NCBI RefSeq assembly: GCF_005144885.1
Contig: NZ_CP039690.1
Span: 3,733,001-3,797,000 of the forward strand
Reading direction: 5' to 3'
From: Phreatobacter stygius
Lineage (GTDB): Bacteria; Pseudomonadota; Alphaproteobacteria; Rhizobiales; Phreatobacteraceae
DNA: 64,000 nt
The position numbers were made by a program, and so were the translations under genes. This document shows positions 45,669 to 54,486 of the stretch, piece after piece (position 1 is the first letter of the stretch; each line of letters begins with the position of its first letter). The notes beneath the pieces are model-generated. The model did no database searches, was not told where the DNA came from, and worked only from the letters and a program-made list of their open reading frames with translations.

Positions 45669-47090
45669 ATGTCTGCTCATGCCGCTTTTTCCGCGCGCCT
45701 TGCCGATGACGGGCGGGATCTGCCGCTGACCCGCCGGCTCGCCGGCTTCATCGGTGAAGGCCAGGTCGACGCTTTCGCCCAGCGCCGCGCCGTTGCCGTC
45801 ATTGTCGATACGCTGGCGGTGACCATCGCCGGCGGCGCGGAACCGGCGGTCAGGCTTCTGGCACGCAGCCTCGATCCGCGTCAGGACGGCGAGGTCGCCT
45901 CGCTCTGGGGGGCCGCCTATCGCGCCGACGATGCCGCGCTGCTGTTCGGCATGGCGAGCCATATTCTCGACTATGACGATGTCAGCATGCTCGCGGTCTG
46001 CCATCCGACCGCGCCGGTGCTCAGCGCCGCGCTCTCGGCCGTGCCTTGGCACGACCTCTCCGGCCGTGACCTGGCCGATGCGGTCGCTATTGGCACCGAG
46101 GTGATGATCCGGCTCGGCCAGGCCATGGGGTTTCGCCACTATGCGCTCGGCTTTCACGCCACCGCGACGCTCGGCACGATTGGCGCCACGGCCGCCGCCG
46201 CCCGGCTGATGCGGCTCGACCAGGCCAAGATCGTCCATGCCCTGGCGATCGCGGCGAGCCTCGCCTCGGGCCTGCGCAAGAATTTCGGCTCGATGGTCAA
46301 GTCGCTGCATGTCGGCCTTGCCGCATCCAACGGCCTGAAGGCGGCGCGCTGGGCCGCCGCCGGCATCGAAGGCGCCGCCGAACCGCTCGAGCAGGACGGT
46401 TTCCTCAGGGCGTTCTCGGGCGGCGAGACCGATCGCTGGCCGAGCGATCTGTCGCTCGGATCGCCTTTCGTGCTGACCGAGCCGGGCTTCGAGCAGAAGC
46501 GCTATCCCTGCTGCTACCTGCTGCACAGGATGATCGAGGCGACCCTGGCCATGGTCCGCGAAACCGGCGTCGGGCTCGCCGATGTGGCGGCGGCGCGGGT
46601 CGACATGCCCCCGGGCGGCACCAGGCCGCTGATTCACCCTTTCCCGAAGTCCGGGCTCAATGCCCTGTTCAGCGCGCCCTATGCCATCGTCGCGAGCCTT
46701 GCCGACCGGCGTATCGACTTGAAGAGCTTCACCGATGCCGCCGTGCTGCGCCCGGAAATCCAGGCGCGCCTCGGCGATGTCGACGTGGTCGAGGCCGCCG
46801 GCACCTCGCTGCAGGGGGCCGACGTCGGCAGCGCGCCGGTCACCGTGACGCTGACGCTGCGCGATGGTGCAAGGCTCGCAAAGACCATCCTGGTGTCGCC
46901 AGGGTCGGTCGAAGACCCGCTGACGCCGGCACAGCTCGAGGCCAAATGGACCGATTGCCTGGAGCGCGCGGCGCCCGGCATCGACAGCGCCACCGCCGCG
47001 CGGCTGTTCGCTCAGGGTTTCGATCTCGCCGCCCTGCCACGCGTGAGCGATTGGCTGGCCGGCCTCAGGCACGCTGTGTCGGCCGCCTGA
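45669..47090 (+). CDS. MmgE/PrpD family protein
   Basis: Cytoplasmic protein of 473 residues of the 2-methylcitrate dehydratase superfamily, which also includes cis-aconitate decarboxylase and iminodisuccinate epimerase. Features are the VIVDTLAVTIAGGAEPAVRL start, the HILDYDDVSMLAVCHPTAPV motif with the conserved Asp/His, and GFHATATLGTIGATAAAARL. The late KRYPCCYLLHRMIEATLAMV is also typical. The ATG at 45669 is preferred because GGAGAG lies just before it; 45657 is an alternative. It follows the CoA-transferase by 69 bases. The reaction is probably a dehydration, epimerisation or decarboxylation of a polycarboxylate. Confidence 0.93.
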   Translation: MSAHAAFSARLADDGRDLPLTRRLAGFIGEGQVDAFAQRRAVAVIVDTLAVTIAGGAEPAVRLLARSLDPRQDGEVASLWGAAYRADDAALLFGMASHILDYDDVSMLAVCHPTAPVLSAALSAVPWHDLSGRDLADAVAIGTEVMIRLGQAMGFRHYALGFHATATLGTIGATAAAARLMRLDQAKIVHALAIAASLASGLRKNFGSMVKSLHVGLAASNGLKAARWAAAGIEGAAEPLEQDGFLRAFSGGETDRWPSDLSLGSPFVLTEPGFEQKRYPCCYLLHRMIEATLAMVRETGVGLADVAAARVDMPPGGTRPLIHPFPKSGLNALFSAPYAIVASLADRRIDLKSFTDAAVLRPEIQARLGDVDVVEAAGTSLQGADVGSAPVTVTLTLRDGARLAKTILVSPGSVEDPLTPAQLEAKWTDCLERAAPGIDSATAARLFAQGFDLAALPRVSDWLAGLRHAVSAA

Positions 47091-47143
47091 TCGCCCTATG
47101 CTGCGCGCCGCAAGACGCCCTGGAAGCGCATGATCGGAGACCG

Positions 47144-47944
47144 ATGGCTGCCATGATGGAATTCGAAACGCTCCGCCTGTCCGAGCCCCAGGAGCATGTC
47201 GTCGTCGTGCAATTGCACCGGCCCGACAGGTCGAACGCGCTCAACACCCAGATGGGCCGCGACCTGGTGCGCTGCTTCGAGGATGTCGCGCTCGACCCCG
47301 CTGACATCAGATGCCTCGTGCTGACCGGTGCCGGCGACAAGGCGTTCTGCGCCGGCGGCGACCTGAAAGAGCGCAAGGGCATGACCGACGAGGCCTGGAC
47401 GCGCCAGCATGTCATCTTCGAACGCATGGTGCGGGCCATCCTGGATTGCCCGGTGCCGGTCATCGGAGCGGTCAACGGCGCGGCCTATGGTGGCGGCTGC
47501 GAGATCACCGCGGCCTGCGATTTCCTCTATGCGGCCGAGACCGCCCGCTTCGCGCTGACCGAGGTGACGCTCGGCATCATGCCGGGCGCCGGTGGCACCC
47601 AGACGCTGGCGCGTGCGCTCGGCGAGCGGCGCGCCAAGGAGCTGATCCTGACCGGCAGGCCGTTCAGCGCGGCGGAGGCCGCCGGCTGGGGCCTGGTCAA
47701 TCAGGTGGTCCCGGCCGCCGGTCTGATGGATGCGGCCTTGGCGACCGCGGCGGTCATTGCCCGCAATGCGCCGATCTCGGTGCGCCAGGCCAAGCAGTCG
47801 ATCCATCGCGGCCTGCAGCTGTCGCTGCGCGACGGCCTGGCCTTCGAGATCGAGGCCTATAATCGCATGGTGCCGACCGAAGACCGGCACGAAGGCGTGC
47901 TGGCCTTCAACGAAAAACGGTCACCGGCCTTCAAGGGGCGCTGA
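47144..47944 (+). CDS. enoyl-CoA hydratase/isomerase family protein (crotonase)
   Basis: Cytoplasmic enzyme of 266 residues. The oxyanion-hole motifs are GDKAFCAGGDLKERKGM and NGAAYGGGCEITAACDF. The catalytic glutamate position is in ALTEVTLGIMPGAGGTQTLA, where Glu of TEV and the residue after GAGG align with typical hydratases. The ATG at 47144 follows CGGAGACCG; the frame is open upstream inside the PrpD gene. It probably hydrates or isomerises the thioester formed by the CoA-transferase two genes before. Confidence 0.94.
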   Translation: MAAMMEFETLRLSEPQEHVVVVQLHRPDRSNALNTQMGRDLVRCFEDVALDPADIRCLVLTGAGDKAFCAGGDLKERKGMTDEAWTRQHVIFERMVRAILDCPVPVIGAVNGAAYGGGCEITAACDFLYAAETARFALTEVTLGIMPGAGGTQTLARALGERRAKELILTGRPFSAAEAAGWGLVNQVVPAAGLMDAALATAAVIARNAPISVRQAKQSIHRGLQLSLRDGLAFEIEAYNRMVPTEDRHEGVLAFNEKRSPAFKGR

Positions 47945-48074
47945 CCGGCTCGGCGCGAGCCGCTCCGCCACGTTGACGCCGGACATTTCGCATTTCACCT
48001 TTCGACAAAACAAAGAACGGCTTGGCCGCCCTTGCTTCGGGGCCGGATCGGGCCGGGGTCCAGGGAGAGACACC

Positions 48075-49079
48075 ATGCATCGCCGCGATCTTGTCCGGGG
48101 CCTGGCGCTTGCGTCGCTCGTTGGCCCCTGTCTCGCCTCCCGGGCCATGGCCGCCGGCTATCCCGAGCGGGCGGTGTCGATCGTCAATGGTTATGCGCCG
48201 GGTGGTTCGACCGATGTCTCGGCGCGCCTGCTCGCCCAGGCGCTGTCCACGGAGCTCGGCGGCGCCACGGCCATTGTCGAAAACCGGGCCGGCGCCAGCG
48301 GCACGCTGGCGAGCGAATGGCTGAGGCGCCAGGCTGCCGACGGCTATACGCTGATGCTGTCGGAGTCCTCGTCCTTCGCGATCTGGCCGAGCATGCATGT
48401 CGACGGCACACGTTATAAGCCGGTCGAGGATTTCACCTGGATCTCGACGGTCTGCACCTCGCCTCTGGTGCTGATCGTCAGCCCCGATTTTCCGGCCCAG
48501 ACCTTGGCCGAGGCGCTCGCCGTGCTAGGCTCGCCGCGCTCGGAAAGCCTGAGCTTCTCGAGCTCCGGGGCCGGCTCGATCCCGCATATCGGCGCTGAAC
48601 TGCTGCGCCACACGCTCGGGCCGGGCGCCAGGTCGCCGCATATTCCCTATCGTGGCGGCGCACCGGCGGTGCTGAGCGTGGCGAAGAACGAGACCGCCTG
48701 GGGCGTCGCCTCGCTCGGCTCGGCCGCCGGCCTGATCGAGGGCCAGATGGTCCGCGCGCTCGCCGTCACCAGCCCGGTCCGGTTCTCGCAATTCCCTGAC
48801 GTGCCGACCTTCATCGAAGCCGGCGTGCCCGCGATGGAACTGAACATCCACTATCTCTTGCATGCGCCGGCGGGCCTGCCTCAGCCGATCGTCGCCAAGC
48901 TCAACCAGGCCGCCGCCAAGGGCATCCTGCAGGAGGGCCTGAGGCAGCGCTTCGTCGGCGCCGGCATGGAGGCCTGGGCCGGGGTCAACACGCCGCACGC
49001 GGCGCGCGAACTGGTCGAGGCTGAGTTGAGGCGCTTCAAGGCGATCGCCGAGCGAACCGGCATCCGGATTTCCGGTTAG
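48075..49079 (+). CDS. tripartite tricarboxylate transporter substrate-binding protein (TctC/Bug family)
   Basis: Periplasmic binding protein of 334 residues. The signal peptide is RRDLVRGLALASLVGPCLAS with cleavage near AMA, and the mature start YPERAVSIVNGYAPGGSTDV is the Bug/TctC signature. IVENRAGASGTLASEWLRRQ and ADGYTLMLSE follow, and DVPTFIEAGVPAMELNIHYL is near the end. No TctA or TctB membrane gene is in the window, so it is an orphan receptor, common in this family. AGGGAGAGA precedes the ATG at 48075. Its stop overlaps the end of the convergent TetR gene by 4 bases. Confidence 0.93.
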   Translation: MHRRDLVRGLALASLVGPCLASRAMAAGYPERAVSIVNGYAPGGSTDVSARLLAQALSTELGGATAIVENRAGASGTLASEWLRRQAADGYTLMLSESSSFAIWPSMHVDGTRYKPVEDFTWISTVCTSPLVLIVSPDFPAQTLAEALAVLGSPRSESLSFSSSGAGSIPHIGAELLRHTLGPGARSPHIPYRGGAPAVLSVAKNETAWGVASLGSAAGLIEGQMVRALAVTSPVRFSQFPDVPTFIEAGVPAMELNIHYLLHAPAGLPQPIVAKLNQAAAKGILQEGLRQRFVGAGMEAWAGVNTPHAARELVEAELRRFKAIAERTGIRISG

Positions 49080-49762
49080 GCGGTCGCGACCTCTCGTGCG
49101 ACGGTCGTCCGGAACTCGGCGAACAGGCGGCGTATGCTGGTCGCGCCGCAGGCGACCAGGTCGAAATGCTGGTCGAAATGCAGCCATTCCATCACCATGC
49201 CGCAGAACAGCCAGTCGAAGGTGCGGGCGGCCGTCTCCGGATGCCACGAGGCGCTCAGCTGGCCTTTCTGGCTGGCCAGCTTGAAGGCGGCGATGAACAG
49301 CGAGCGCTGGCGCGTCATCGCCTCCTGCTGCCGGTCGAGCACGCGCGCCATATCGCCCTGGTACTCGCAGCGCGTCATGATCCGGTAGATGCGCTGGCGG
49401 CGCTCGTCGCTGGCCAGCAGCTGCAGGCTGTCCAGCGCGATATTTTCCAAAAGCGTCAGCGGATCCGGATGGCCCTCGACCACCGCGCGGGCGATCACCT
49501 CTTCCCACAGCAGCGGCACGCTGTCGTGCATCGCCAGGAACAGCTCGGTCTTGTTGGCGAAATACCAGTAGATGGCGCCACGCGTGACGCCGGCCTCCGC
49601 CGCGATCTGTTCGAGCGAGGTATCCGCCACCCCGTTGGCGAAGAACAGGCGTTCCGCGGCATCCATGATGCTCTGCCGCGTCTCTCCAGCGTCGGCCTTG
49701 GTCCTGCGCACGGCTCCGTCCTGTCTCCGCATCGAGCGGTCTGGTGCAGGCAAGGCCTGCAT
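49076..49762 (-). CDS. TetR family regulator (AcrR/TtgR-like)
   Basis: DNA-binding repressor of up to 228 residues. The helix-turn-helix region ETRQSIMDAAERLFFANGVA with TSLEQIAAEAGVTRGAIYWY and FANKTELFLAMHD is the signature of AcrR/TtgR/MtrR repressors, and the C-terminal domain (AARTFDWLFCGMVMEWLHFD) fits the same group. The start could also be the ATG at 49732 (MRRQDGAVRRTKADAG); neither has a clear ribosome site. It is the third gene after the adaptor and pump genes, 48 bases after the latter, so it probably represses its own operon through the site at 54321-54344. Confidence 0.92.
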   Translation of the reverse strand: MQALPAPDRSMRRQDGAVRRTKADAGETRQSIMDAAERLFFANGVADTSLEQIAAEAGVTRGAIYWYFANKTELFLAMHDSVPLLWEEVIARAVVEGHPDPLTLLENIALDSLQLLASDERRQRIYRIMTRCEYQGDMARVLDRQQEAMTRQRSLFIAAFKLASQKGQLSASWHPETAARTFDWLFCGMVMEWLHFDQHFDLVACGATSIRRLFAEFRTTVAREVATA

Positions 49763-49810
49763 GCGCGAGGCGGCCGCGGCAGTGCCGCGGCCGCAACCGG
49801 CTGGATCGGC

Positions 49811-52800
49811 CTAGTGGCTCGGGTTCGGCTCGGTCTGCCGGCTGGCGGGCGCGGCATGGTCGCCGGGCGTCGGCTGGTCGGCCGGCGTGCTATCCGTAGT
49901 CTTGTCCCGGCCGCCGAACAGCTGCGACACCACGACGAAGAAGATCGGCACGAAGAACACCGCGAGCACGGTGGCCGTGATCATGCCGCCGAGCACGCCG
50001 GTACCGATCGCCTGCTGACTGCCGGCGCTGGCGCCGCTGGCGATCGCCAGCGGCAAGACGCCGAGCGCGAAGGCGAGCGAGGTCATGATGATCGGCCGGA
50101 AGCGCAGGTGCGTCGCTTCGACCGTCGCTTCCAGCAGGCCCTTGCCTTGGGCTCTCAGGTCCTTGGCGAACTCGATGATCAGGATCGCGTTCTTGGCCGA
50201 AAGTCCGATGATCGCGATCAGGCCGACCTTGAAATAGACGTCGTTCGGCATGTCGCGCAGCGTCACCGCCAGCACCGAGCCGATGACGCCGAGCGGCACC
50301 ACCAGCATGACCGAGATCGGGATCGACCAGCTCTCATAGAGAGCTGCCAGGCAGAGGAAGACCAGGATGCAGGACAGCGCGATCAAGAGCGGCGCCAGCG
50401 AACCCGACTGGATTTCCTGCAGCGACTGGCCGGTCCACTCATAGCCGAAACCGAGCGGCAGTTCGCCGGCGAGCTTCTGCATCTCGGCAATGGCGTCACC
50501 CGACGAATAGCCGGGCGCGGCCTGACCGCTGATGCGCACCGCCGGATAGCCATTATAGCCGATGATCTGCGACGACCCGCGCTGCCACTCGATGCGTGCG
50601 AAGGCCGACAGCGGCACCATGCCGCCATTGGTGTTGCGCACGTTGAGCGTCAACAGGTCGGCGGTCTGCATGCGGCTGGTTGCTTCGGCCTGCACCAGGA
50701 CGCGCTGCTGCCGGCCGCCATTGGGGAAGTCGTTGACATAGGCCGAGCCGAGATTGGTGGTCAGCGTGGCGTTGATGTCGGCGAAGGTGACGCCGAACGT
50801 ATTGGCCTTTTCGCGGTCGATGACCAGGTTGACCTGGGCAGCGTCGGGCAAGCCTTCGACGAACAGCTGGCTGAGGATCGGGCTCTTCTGCGCGGCACCC
50901 AGCAACTGGTCGCGCGCTTCGGCCAACTGCTGCTGGTTCTGGCCGGCGCGGGCCTGCAGCCGGAACGCGAAGCCGTTGGAATTGCCAAGGCCCTGGATCG
51001 GCGGCGGCGACAGGCCGAAGACGATCGCGTCGCGCACCTGCGACAGCGCGATGCTGCCGCGCATGGCGATCTGAGCGGCGCTGTCTTTCGGGCCGCGTTC
51101 GCTCCAGTCCTTCAAGGTGACGAAGGCGAGCGCGGCGTTCTGGCCGGTGCCGAAGAAGCTGAAGCCCGAGATCGCGATGATGCGGGCCACCCCCGGCTCG
51201 GCCAGGAAATGCTTCTCCGCCGCCTCGATGGCGCTCAGCGTGCGGTTGGCGGTGGCATCCGAGGGCGCCTGGAAGTTGACAATCACATAACCCTGGTCTT
51301 CGTCAGGCAGGAAGGCGGTCGGCAGCCGGACGAACAGGTAGCCGAGCCCGGCGAGCAGGGCGGCATAGATGATCATATAGCGCCCGGCGCGCCGGATCAG
51401 CTTGCCGACGAAACCGCTATAAGCATGCGAGGTCCGGTTGAACGAGCGGTTGAACCAGCCGAAAAAGCCGCGCTTCTCATGATGTTCGGCCGGGATCGGC
51501 TTCAGGAACGAGGCGCAGAGCGCCGGCGTCAGGCTCAGCGCCAGCAGGGCCGAGAACAGGATCGACACCACCATGGTGATGCTGAACTGCTTGTAGATGA
51601 CGCCGACCGCGCCCGGGAAGAAGGCCATGGGAATGAACACCGCCACCAGCACCAGCGTGATGCCGATGATGGCGCCGGTGATCTGGCCCATCGCCTTCTT
51701 GGTCGCTTCCTTCGGCGACAGGCCTTCCTCGGCCATGATGCGCTCGACATTCTCGACCACGACGATCGCGTCGTCGACCAGGATGCCGATCGCCAGCACC
51801 ATGCCGAACATGGTCAGCACGTTGATCGAGAAGCCGAAGGCCAGCATGGCGGCGCAGGTGCCGAGCAGGGCCACCGGAACCACCAGGGCCGGGATCAGCG
51901 TGTAGCGGATGTTCTGCAGGAACAGGAACATCACCAGGAAGACCAGAAGCATGGCTTCCGCCAGTGTCTCCACGACCTTCTGGATCGAGGCCCTGACGAA
52001 GGGCGAGGTGTCGTAGGGCACCGAGAATTCGACGCCCGGCGGGAAATAGACGGCGAGCTCCTTCAGCCGCGCGGTCACCGCTTCCGACGTCGCCATGGCA
52101 TTGCCGGTCGGCGACAGCTGGACGCCGATCGCCGCGCTCGGCTTGCCGTTGAGGCGCGACGAGAAACTGTAGGACAGGCCGCCGACCTCGACGCGCGCGA
52201 CATCGCGCAGCCGCACCGCCGAACCATCGGGATTGGCGCGCATGACGATCGCGCCGAACTCCTCGGGCGAGGTCAGCTGGCCCTTGACCAGCACGGTCGC
52301 GGAGATCTGCTGGGTGATCGGGTTGGGCAGCGCGCCGATGCTGCCGGCGGCAACCTGGGCGTTCTGCGCGGTGATCGCCGCGACCACGTCGGTGGCGGTC
52401 ATGTTGAGGCCGACCAGCCGGTCCGGGTCGATCCAGATGCGCATCGAGCGCTCGGTCGCAAACAGCTGCGCCTTGCCGACGCCGGGAATGCGGCGAACCT
52501 CGCCGATGATGTTGCGCATCATGTAGTCGCCGAGCCCGATATCGTCGACCGAGCCGTCGGACGAGGTCAGCGAGACCACCATCAGGAAGCTCGAGCTCGC
52601 CTGCTCGACCTGGACGCCCTGCTGGGCGACCGACCGGGGCAGGCGCGGCTCGACGCGGCGGACACGGTTCTGCACGTCGACCGCCGCCTGGGCCGGATTG
52701 GTGCCCGGCTGGAAGGTGGCGGTGATTTCGACCGAGCCCGAGGTGTCCGAGGTCGATTCGAAATAGAGCAGGCCGACAATGCCGTTCAGCTCTTCTTCGA

Positions 52801-52993
52801 TCGGCCGGGTCACCGCCTGATAGACGTTCTCAGGCGAGGCGCCGGGATAGCTGGCGGTGATCGAGATCTGCGGCGGCGCGACGGTCGGATATTGCGCGAT
52901 CGGCAGCAGCGGCACGGCGATCGCGCCGGCCAGCATGATGAAAAGCGCGACGACCCACGCAAAGATCGGGCGTTCGATGAAAAATTGAGGCAT
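49811..52993 (-). CDS. RND multidrug efflux pump, HAE-1 family (AcrB/MexB-like)
   Basis: Inner-membrane proton-driven pump of 1060 residues, the usual length. It starts MPQFFIERPIFAWVVALFIM, the hallmark of AcrB/MexB, followed by IAQYPTVAPPQISITASYPG. The proton-relay aspartates are in AIGILVDDAIVVVENVERIM around residue 405, and the second half repeats the fold with SIPISVMLVVPLGVIGSVLA and IGLSAKNAILIIEFAKDLRA. The adaptor gene precedes it by 12 bases. No outer-membrane channel gene is present, so it must use a TolC-type protein encoded elsewhere. A very long frame on the opposite strand is only a codon-bias shadow. Confidence 0.97.
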   Translation of the reverse strand: MPQFFIERPIFAWVVALFIMLAGAIAVPLLPIAQYPTVAPPQISITASYPGASPENVYQAVTRPIEEELNGIVGLLYFESTSDTSGSVEITATFQPGTNPAQAAVDVQNRVRRVEPRLPRSVAQQGVQVEQASSSFLMVVSLTSSDGSVDDIGLGDYMMRNIIGEVRRIPGVGKAQLFATERSMRIWIDPDRLVGLNMTATDVVAAITAQNAQVAAGSIGALPNPITQQISATVLVKGQLTSPEEFGAIVMRANPDGSAVRLRDVARVEVGGLSYSFSSRLNGKPSAAIGVQLSPTGNAMATSEAVTARLKELAVYFPPGVEFSVPYDTSPFVRASIQKVVETLAEAMLLVFLVMFLFLQNIRYTLIPALVVPVALLGTCAAMLAFGFSINVLTMFGMVLAIGILVDDAIVVVENVERIMAEEGLSPKEATKKAMGQITGAIIGITLVLVAVFIPMAFFPGAVGVIYKQFSITMVVSILFSALLALSLTPALCASFLKPIPAEHHEKRGFFGWFNRSFNRTSHAYSGFVGKLIRRAGRYMIIYAALLAGLGYLFVRLPTAFLPDEDQGYVIVNFQAPSDATANRTLSAIEAAEKHFLAEPGVARIIAISGFSFFGTGQNAALAFVTLKDWSERGPKDSAAQIAMRGSIALSQVRDAIVFGLSPPPIQGLGNSNGFAFRLQARAGQNQQQLAEARDQLLGAAQKSPILSQLFVEGLPDAAQVNLVIDREKANTFGVTFADINATLTTNLGSAYVNDFPNGGRQQRVLVQAEATSRMQTADLLTLNVRNTNGGMVPLSAFARIEWQRGSSQIIGYNGYPAVRISGQAAPGYSSGDAIAEMQKLAGELPLGFGYEWTGQSLQEIQSGSLAPLLIALSCILVFLCLAALYESWSIPISVMLVVPLGVIGSVLAVTLRDMPNDVYFKVGLIAIIGLSAKNAILIIEFAKDLRAQGKGLLEATVEATHLRFRPIIMTSLAFALGVLPLAIASGASAGSQQAIGTGVLGGMITATVLAVFFVPIFFVVVSQLFGGRDKTTDSTPADQPTPGDHAAPASRQTEPNPSH

Positions 52994-53005
52994 GGCGTGC
53001 CGACC

Positions 53006-54193
53006 TTACTGAACGGTGGTGTTGCTGGCCGCGGCGGTCGTCTGAGCCGGCGGCACCCAGGCCGTTGCATTGACCTTGGCGCCCGGGCGCAGCCGCTGGA
53101 AGCCGTCGACCACCACCCGTTCGCCGGCCTTCAGGCCCTCGTTGATGACGGCGCGGCCGTTGACCACCCGGTTGGAGGTCACCGTCCTGAGCTCGGTCGT
53201 GTCGTCCGGCTTGACGACATAGACCTGGGGCCGGCCGGCATTGTCGCGCTGCACCGCCTGCTGCGGCACGGCAATGGCGTTGCGCTCGACGCCCTGCTCG
53301 ATCCGCACGCGGACATATAGGCCCGGCAAGAGGTCGCCATTGGGGTTGGGGAACTCGCCGCGCAGCGTCACCTGGCCGGTGGTCGTGTCGACGGTTGCCT
53401 CGGAGAACAGCAGGCGGCCGGGATGCGGATAGACGCTGCCGTCGTCGAGCACCAGGCGCACCCGCGCCTCGTCCTGCCCGGTCGCTTCCAGCGCGCCGGC
53501 CTGCAGCGCGCGGCGCAGGCGCACCAGGTCGGTCGCCGACTGGGTGAAGTCGGCATAAACCGGGTCGAGCTGCTGGATGATGGTCATCGGCTCGGCGCCG
53601 TTGGCGGCGACCAGCGCGCCCTCGGTCACCAGGGCCCGGCCGGTGCGGCCGCGGATCGGCGCGGTGATATTGGTATATTGCAGGTTGAGCTGGGCCGCGG
53701 CGAGGCCGGCCTTGCCGCTGGCGACGTCGGCATCGGCCTGGGCGAGCGATGCGACCGCGCTCTCATGTTGCTGCGGGCTCGCGACATTGCGCGCGCGCAG
53801 CTGCTCATAACGTTCGGCCTGCTGCTGGGCCTGGATGCGGGTCGCCTCGGCGCGCTGCAGCGTTGCCTGGGCACGCTCCACCTCGACGCGGAACGGCGCC
53901 GGATCGATCCGGTACAGCACGTCGCCTTCGTTCACCGCCGTGCCCTGCTGGAACACCCGCTCGACCACGATGCCGGAGACCCTGGGCCTCACCTGCGCGA
54001 TGCGTGTCGGCGCAATACGGCCGGGCAGCTCGTTGGTGATCGCGATATCCTCGGGCGTCGCGGTGAACACCGCCACCGGGGCCGGCGGCATGCCGGGGCC
54101 GCCTTGGGCCTGCTGACCGTCCTTGCACCCCACCAGCACCAGGCTGAACGAGAGGGCGATCGGCAGCATGAGTCGCGAGGGTTGGAAGCGCAT
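53006..54193 (-). CDS. RND efflux periplasmic adaptor lipoprotein (AcrA/MexA-like)
   Basis: Periplasmic membrane-fusion protein of 395 residues. The signal peptide ends in a lipobox, LVLVGC, with Cys23 as lipidation site. The lipoyl/beta-barrel parts are visible as AQVRPRVSGIVVERVFQQGT and NLQYTNITAPIRGRTGRALV with a coiled-coil of Ala/Gln-rich repeats between them (QAQQQAERYEQLRARNVASP). The end LKAGERVVVDGFQRLRPGAK is typical of MexA. The ATG at 54193 was chosen as the start of the lipoprotein signal; the frame is open upstream into the promoter region. It bridges the pump to an outer-membrane channel. Confidence 0.95.
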   Translation of the reverse strand: MRFQPSRLMLPIALSFSLVLVGCKDGQQAQGGPGMPPAPVAVFTATPEDIAITNELPGRIAPTRIAQVRPRVSGIVVERVFQQGTAVNEGDVLYRIDPAPFRVEVERAQATLQRAEATRIQAQQQAERYEQLRARNVASPQQHESAVASLAQADADVASGKAGLAAAQLNLQYTNITAPIRGRTGRALVTEGALVAANGAEPMTIIQQLDPVYADFTQSATDLVRLRRALQAGALEATGQDEARVRLVLDDGSVYPHPGRLLFSEATVDTTTGQVTLRGEFPNPNGDLLPGLYVRVRIEQGVERNAIAVPQQAVQRDNAGRPQVYVVKPDDTTELRTVTSNRVVNGRAVINEGLKAGERVVVDGFQRLRPGAKVNATAWVPPAQTTAAASNTTVQ

Positions 54194-54320
54194 GGTGGAT
54201 CCAGGAAATGGCGCGGGCGCGCGGTTTGACGGGCAAAAGACGAAAAAGCCGCACGTTGAACGGGCGGCTTGAAAAGACTGGGGTCGTCCTGCGCCGGCCC
54301 AATTGACCGATACAAAACGT

Positions 54321-54344
54321 GATATACAGACACGTATGTATGTA
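54321..54344. promoter_or_regulatory. AcrR-like operator upstream of the RND operon
   Basis: This 24-base pseudo-palindrome lies 127 bases upstream of the adaptor gene. Read on the minus strand it begins TACATACAT and ends TGTATATC, closely resembling the E. coli AcrR box as I remember it. The AT-rich surroundings (54303-54352) stand out from the GC-rich context and probably also contain the promoter. The TetR-family gene at the end of the operon is the likely binder. Confidence 0.65.
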
Positions 54345-54486
54345 TATTGCGGTGCAATAGTCAAGCGCGCACGCCGCCGCTCGTCATCACGGGTCGCTGA
54401 ACGGATCGCGTTGGGTTTCTGCCGTGTTGGGAGAAGCGTCGGATTGTCGCGGGCCCGAACTTGCCGGGCCATTGCCCGCTTCAATA

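Noticed and set aside
49166-53320. A very long open frame (over 1300 codons) on the plus strand opposite the RND pump
   Set aside because: It is rich in Arg, Gln, His and Asp with no recognisable domain, and is antisense to a textbook AcrB-type protein. Such frames arise from GC-rich codon use on the opposite strand.
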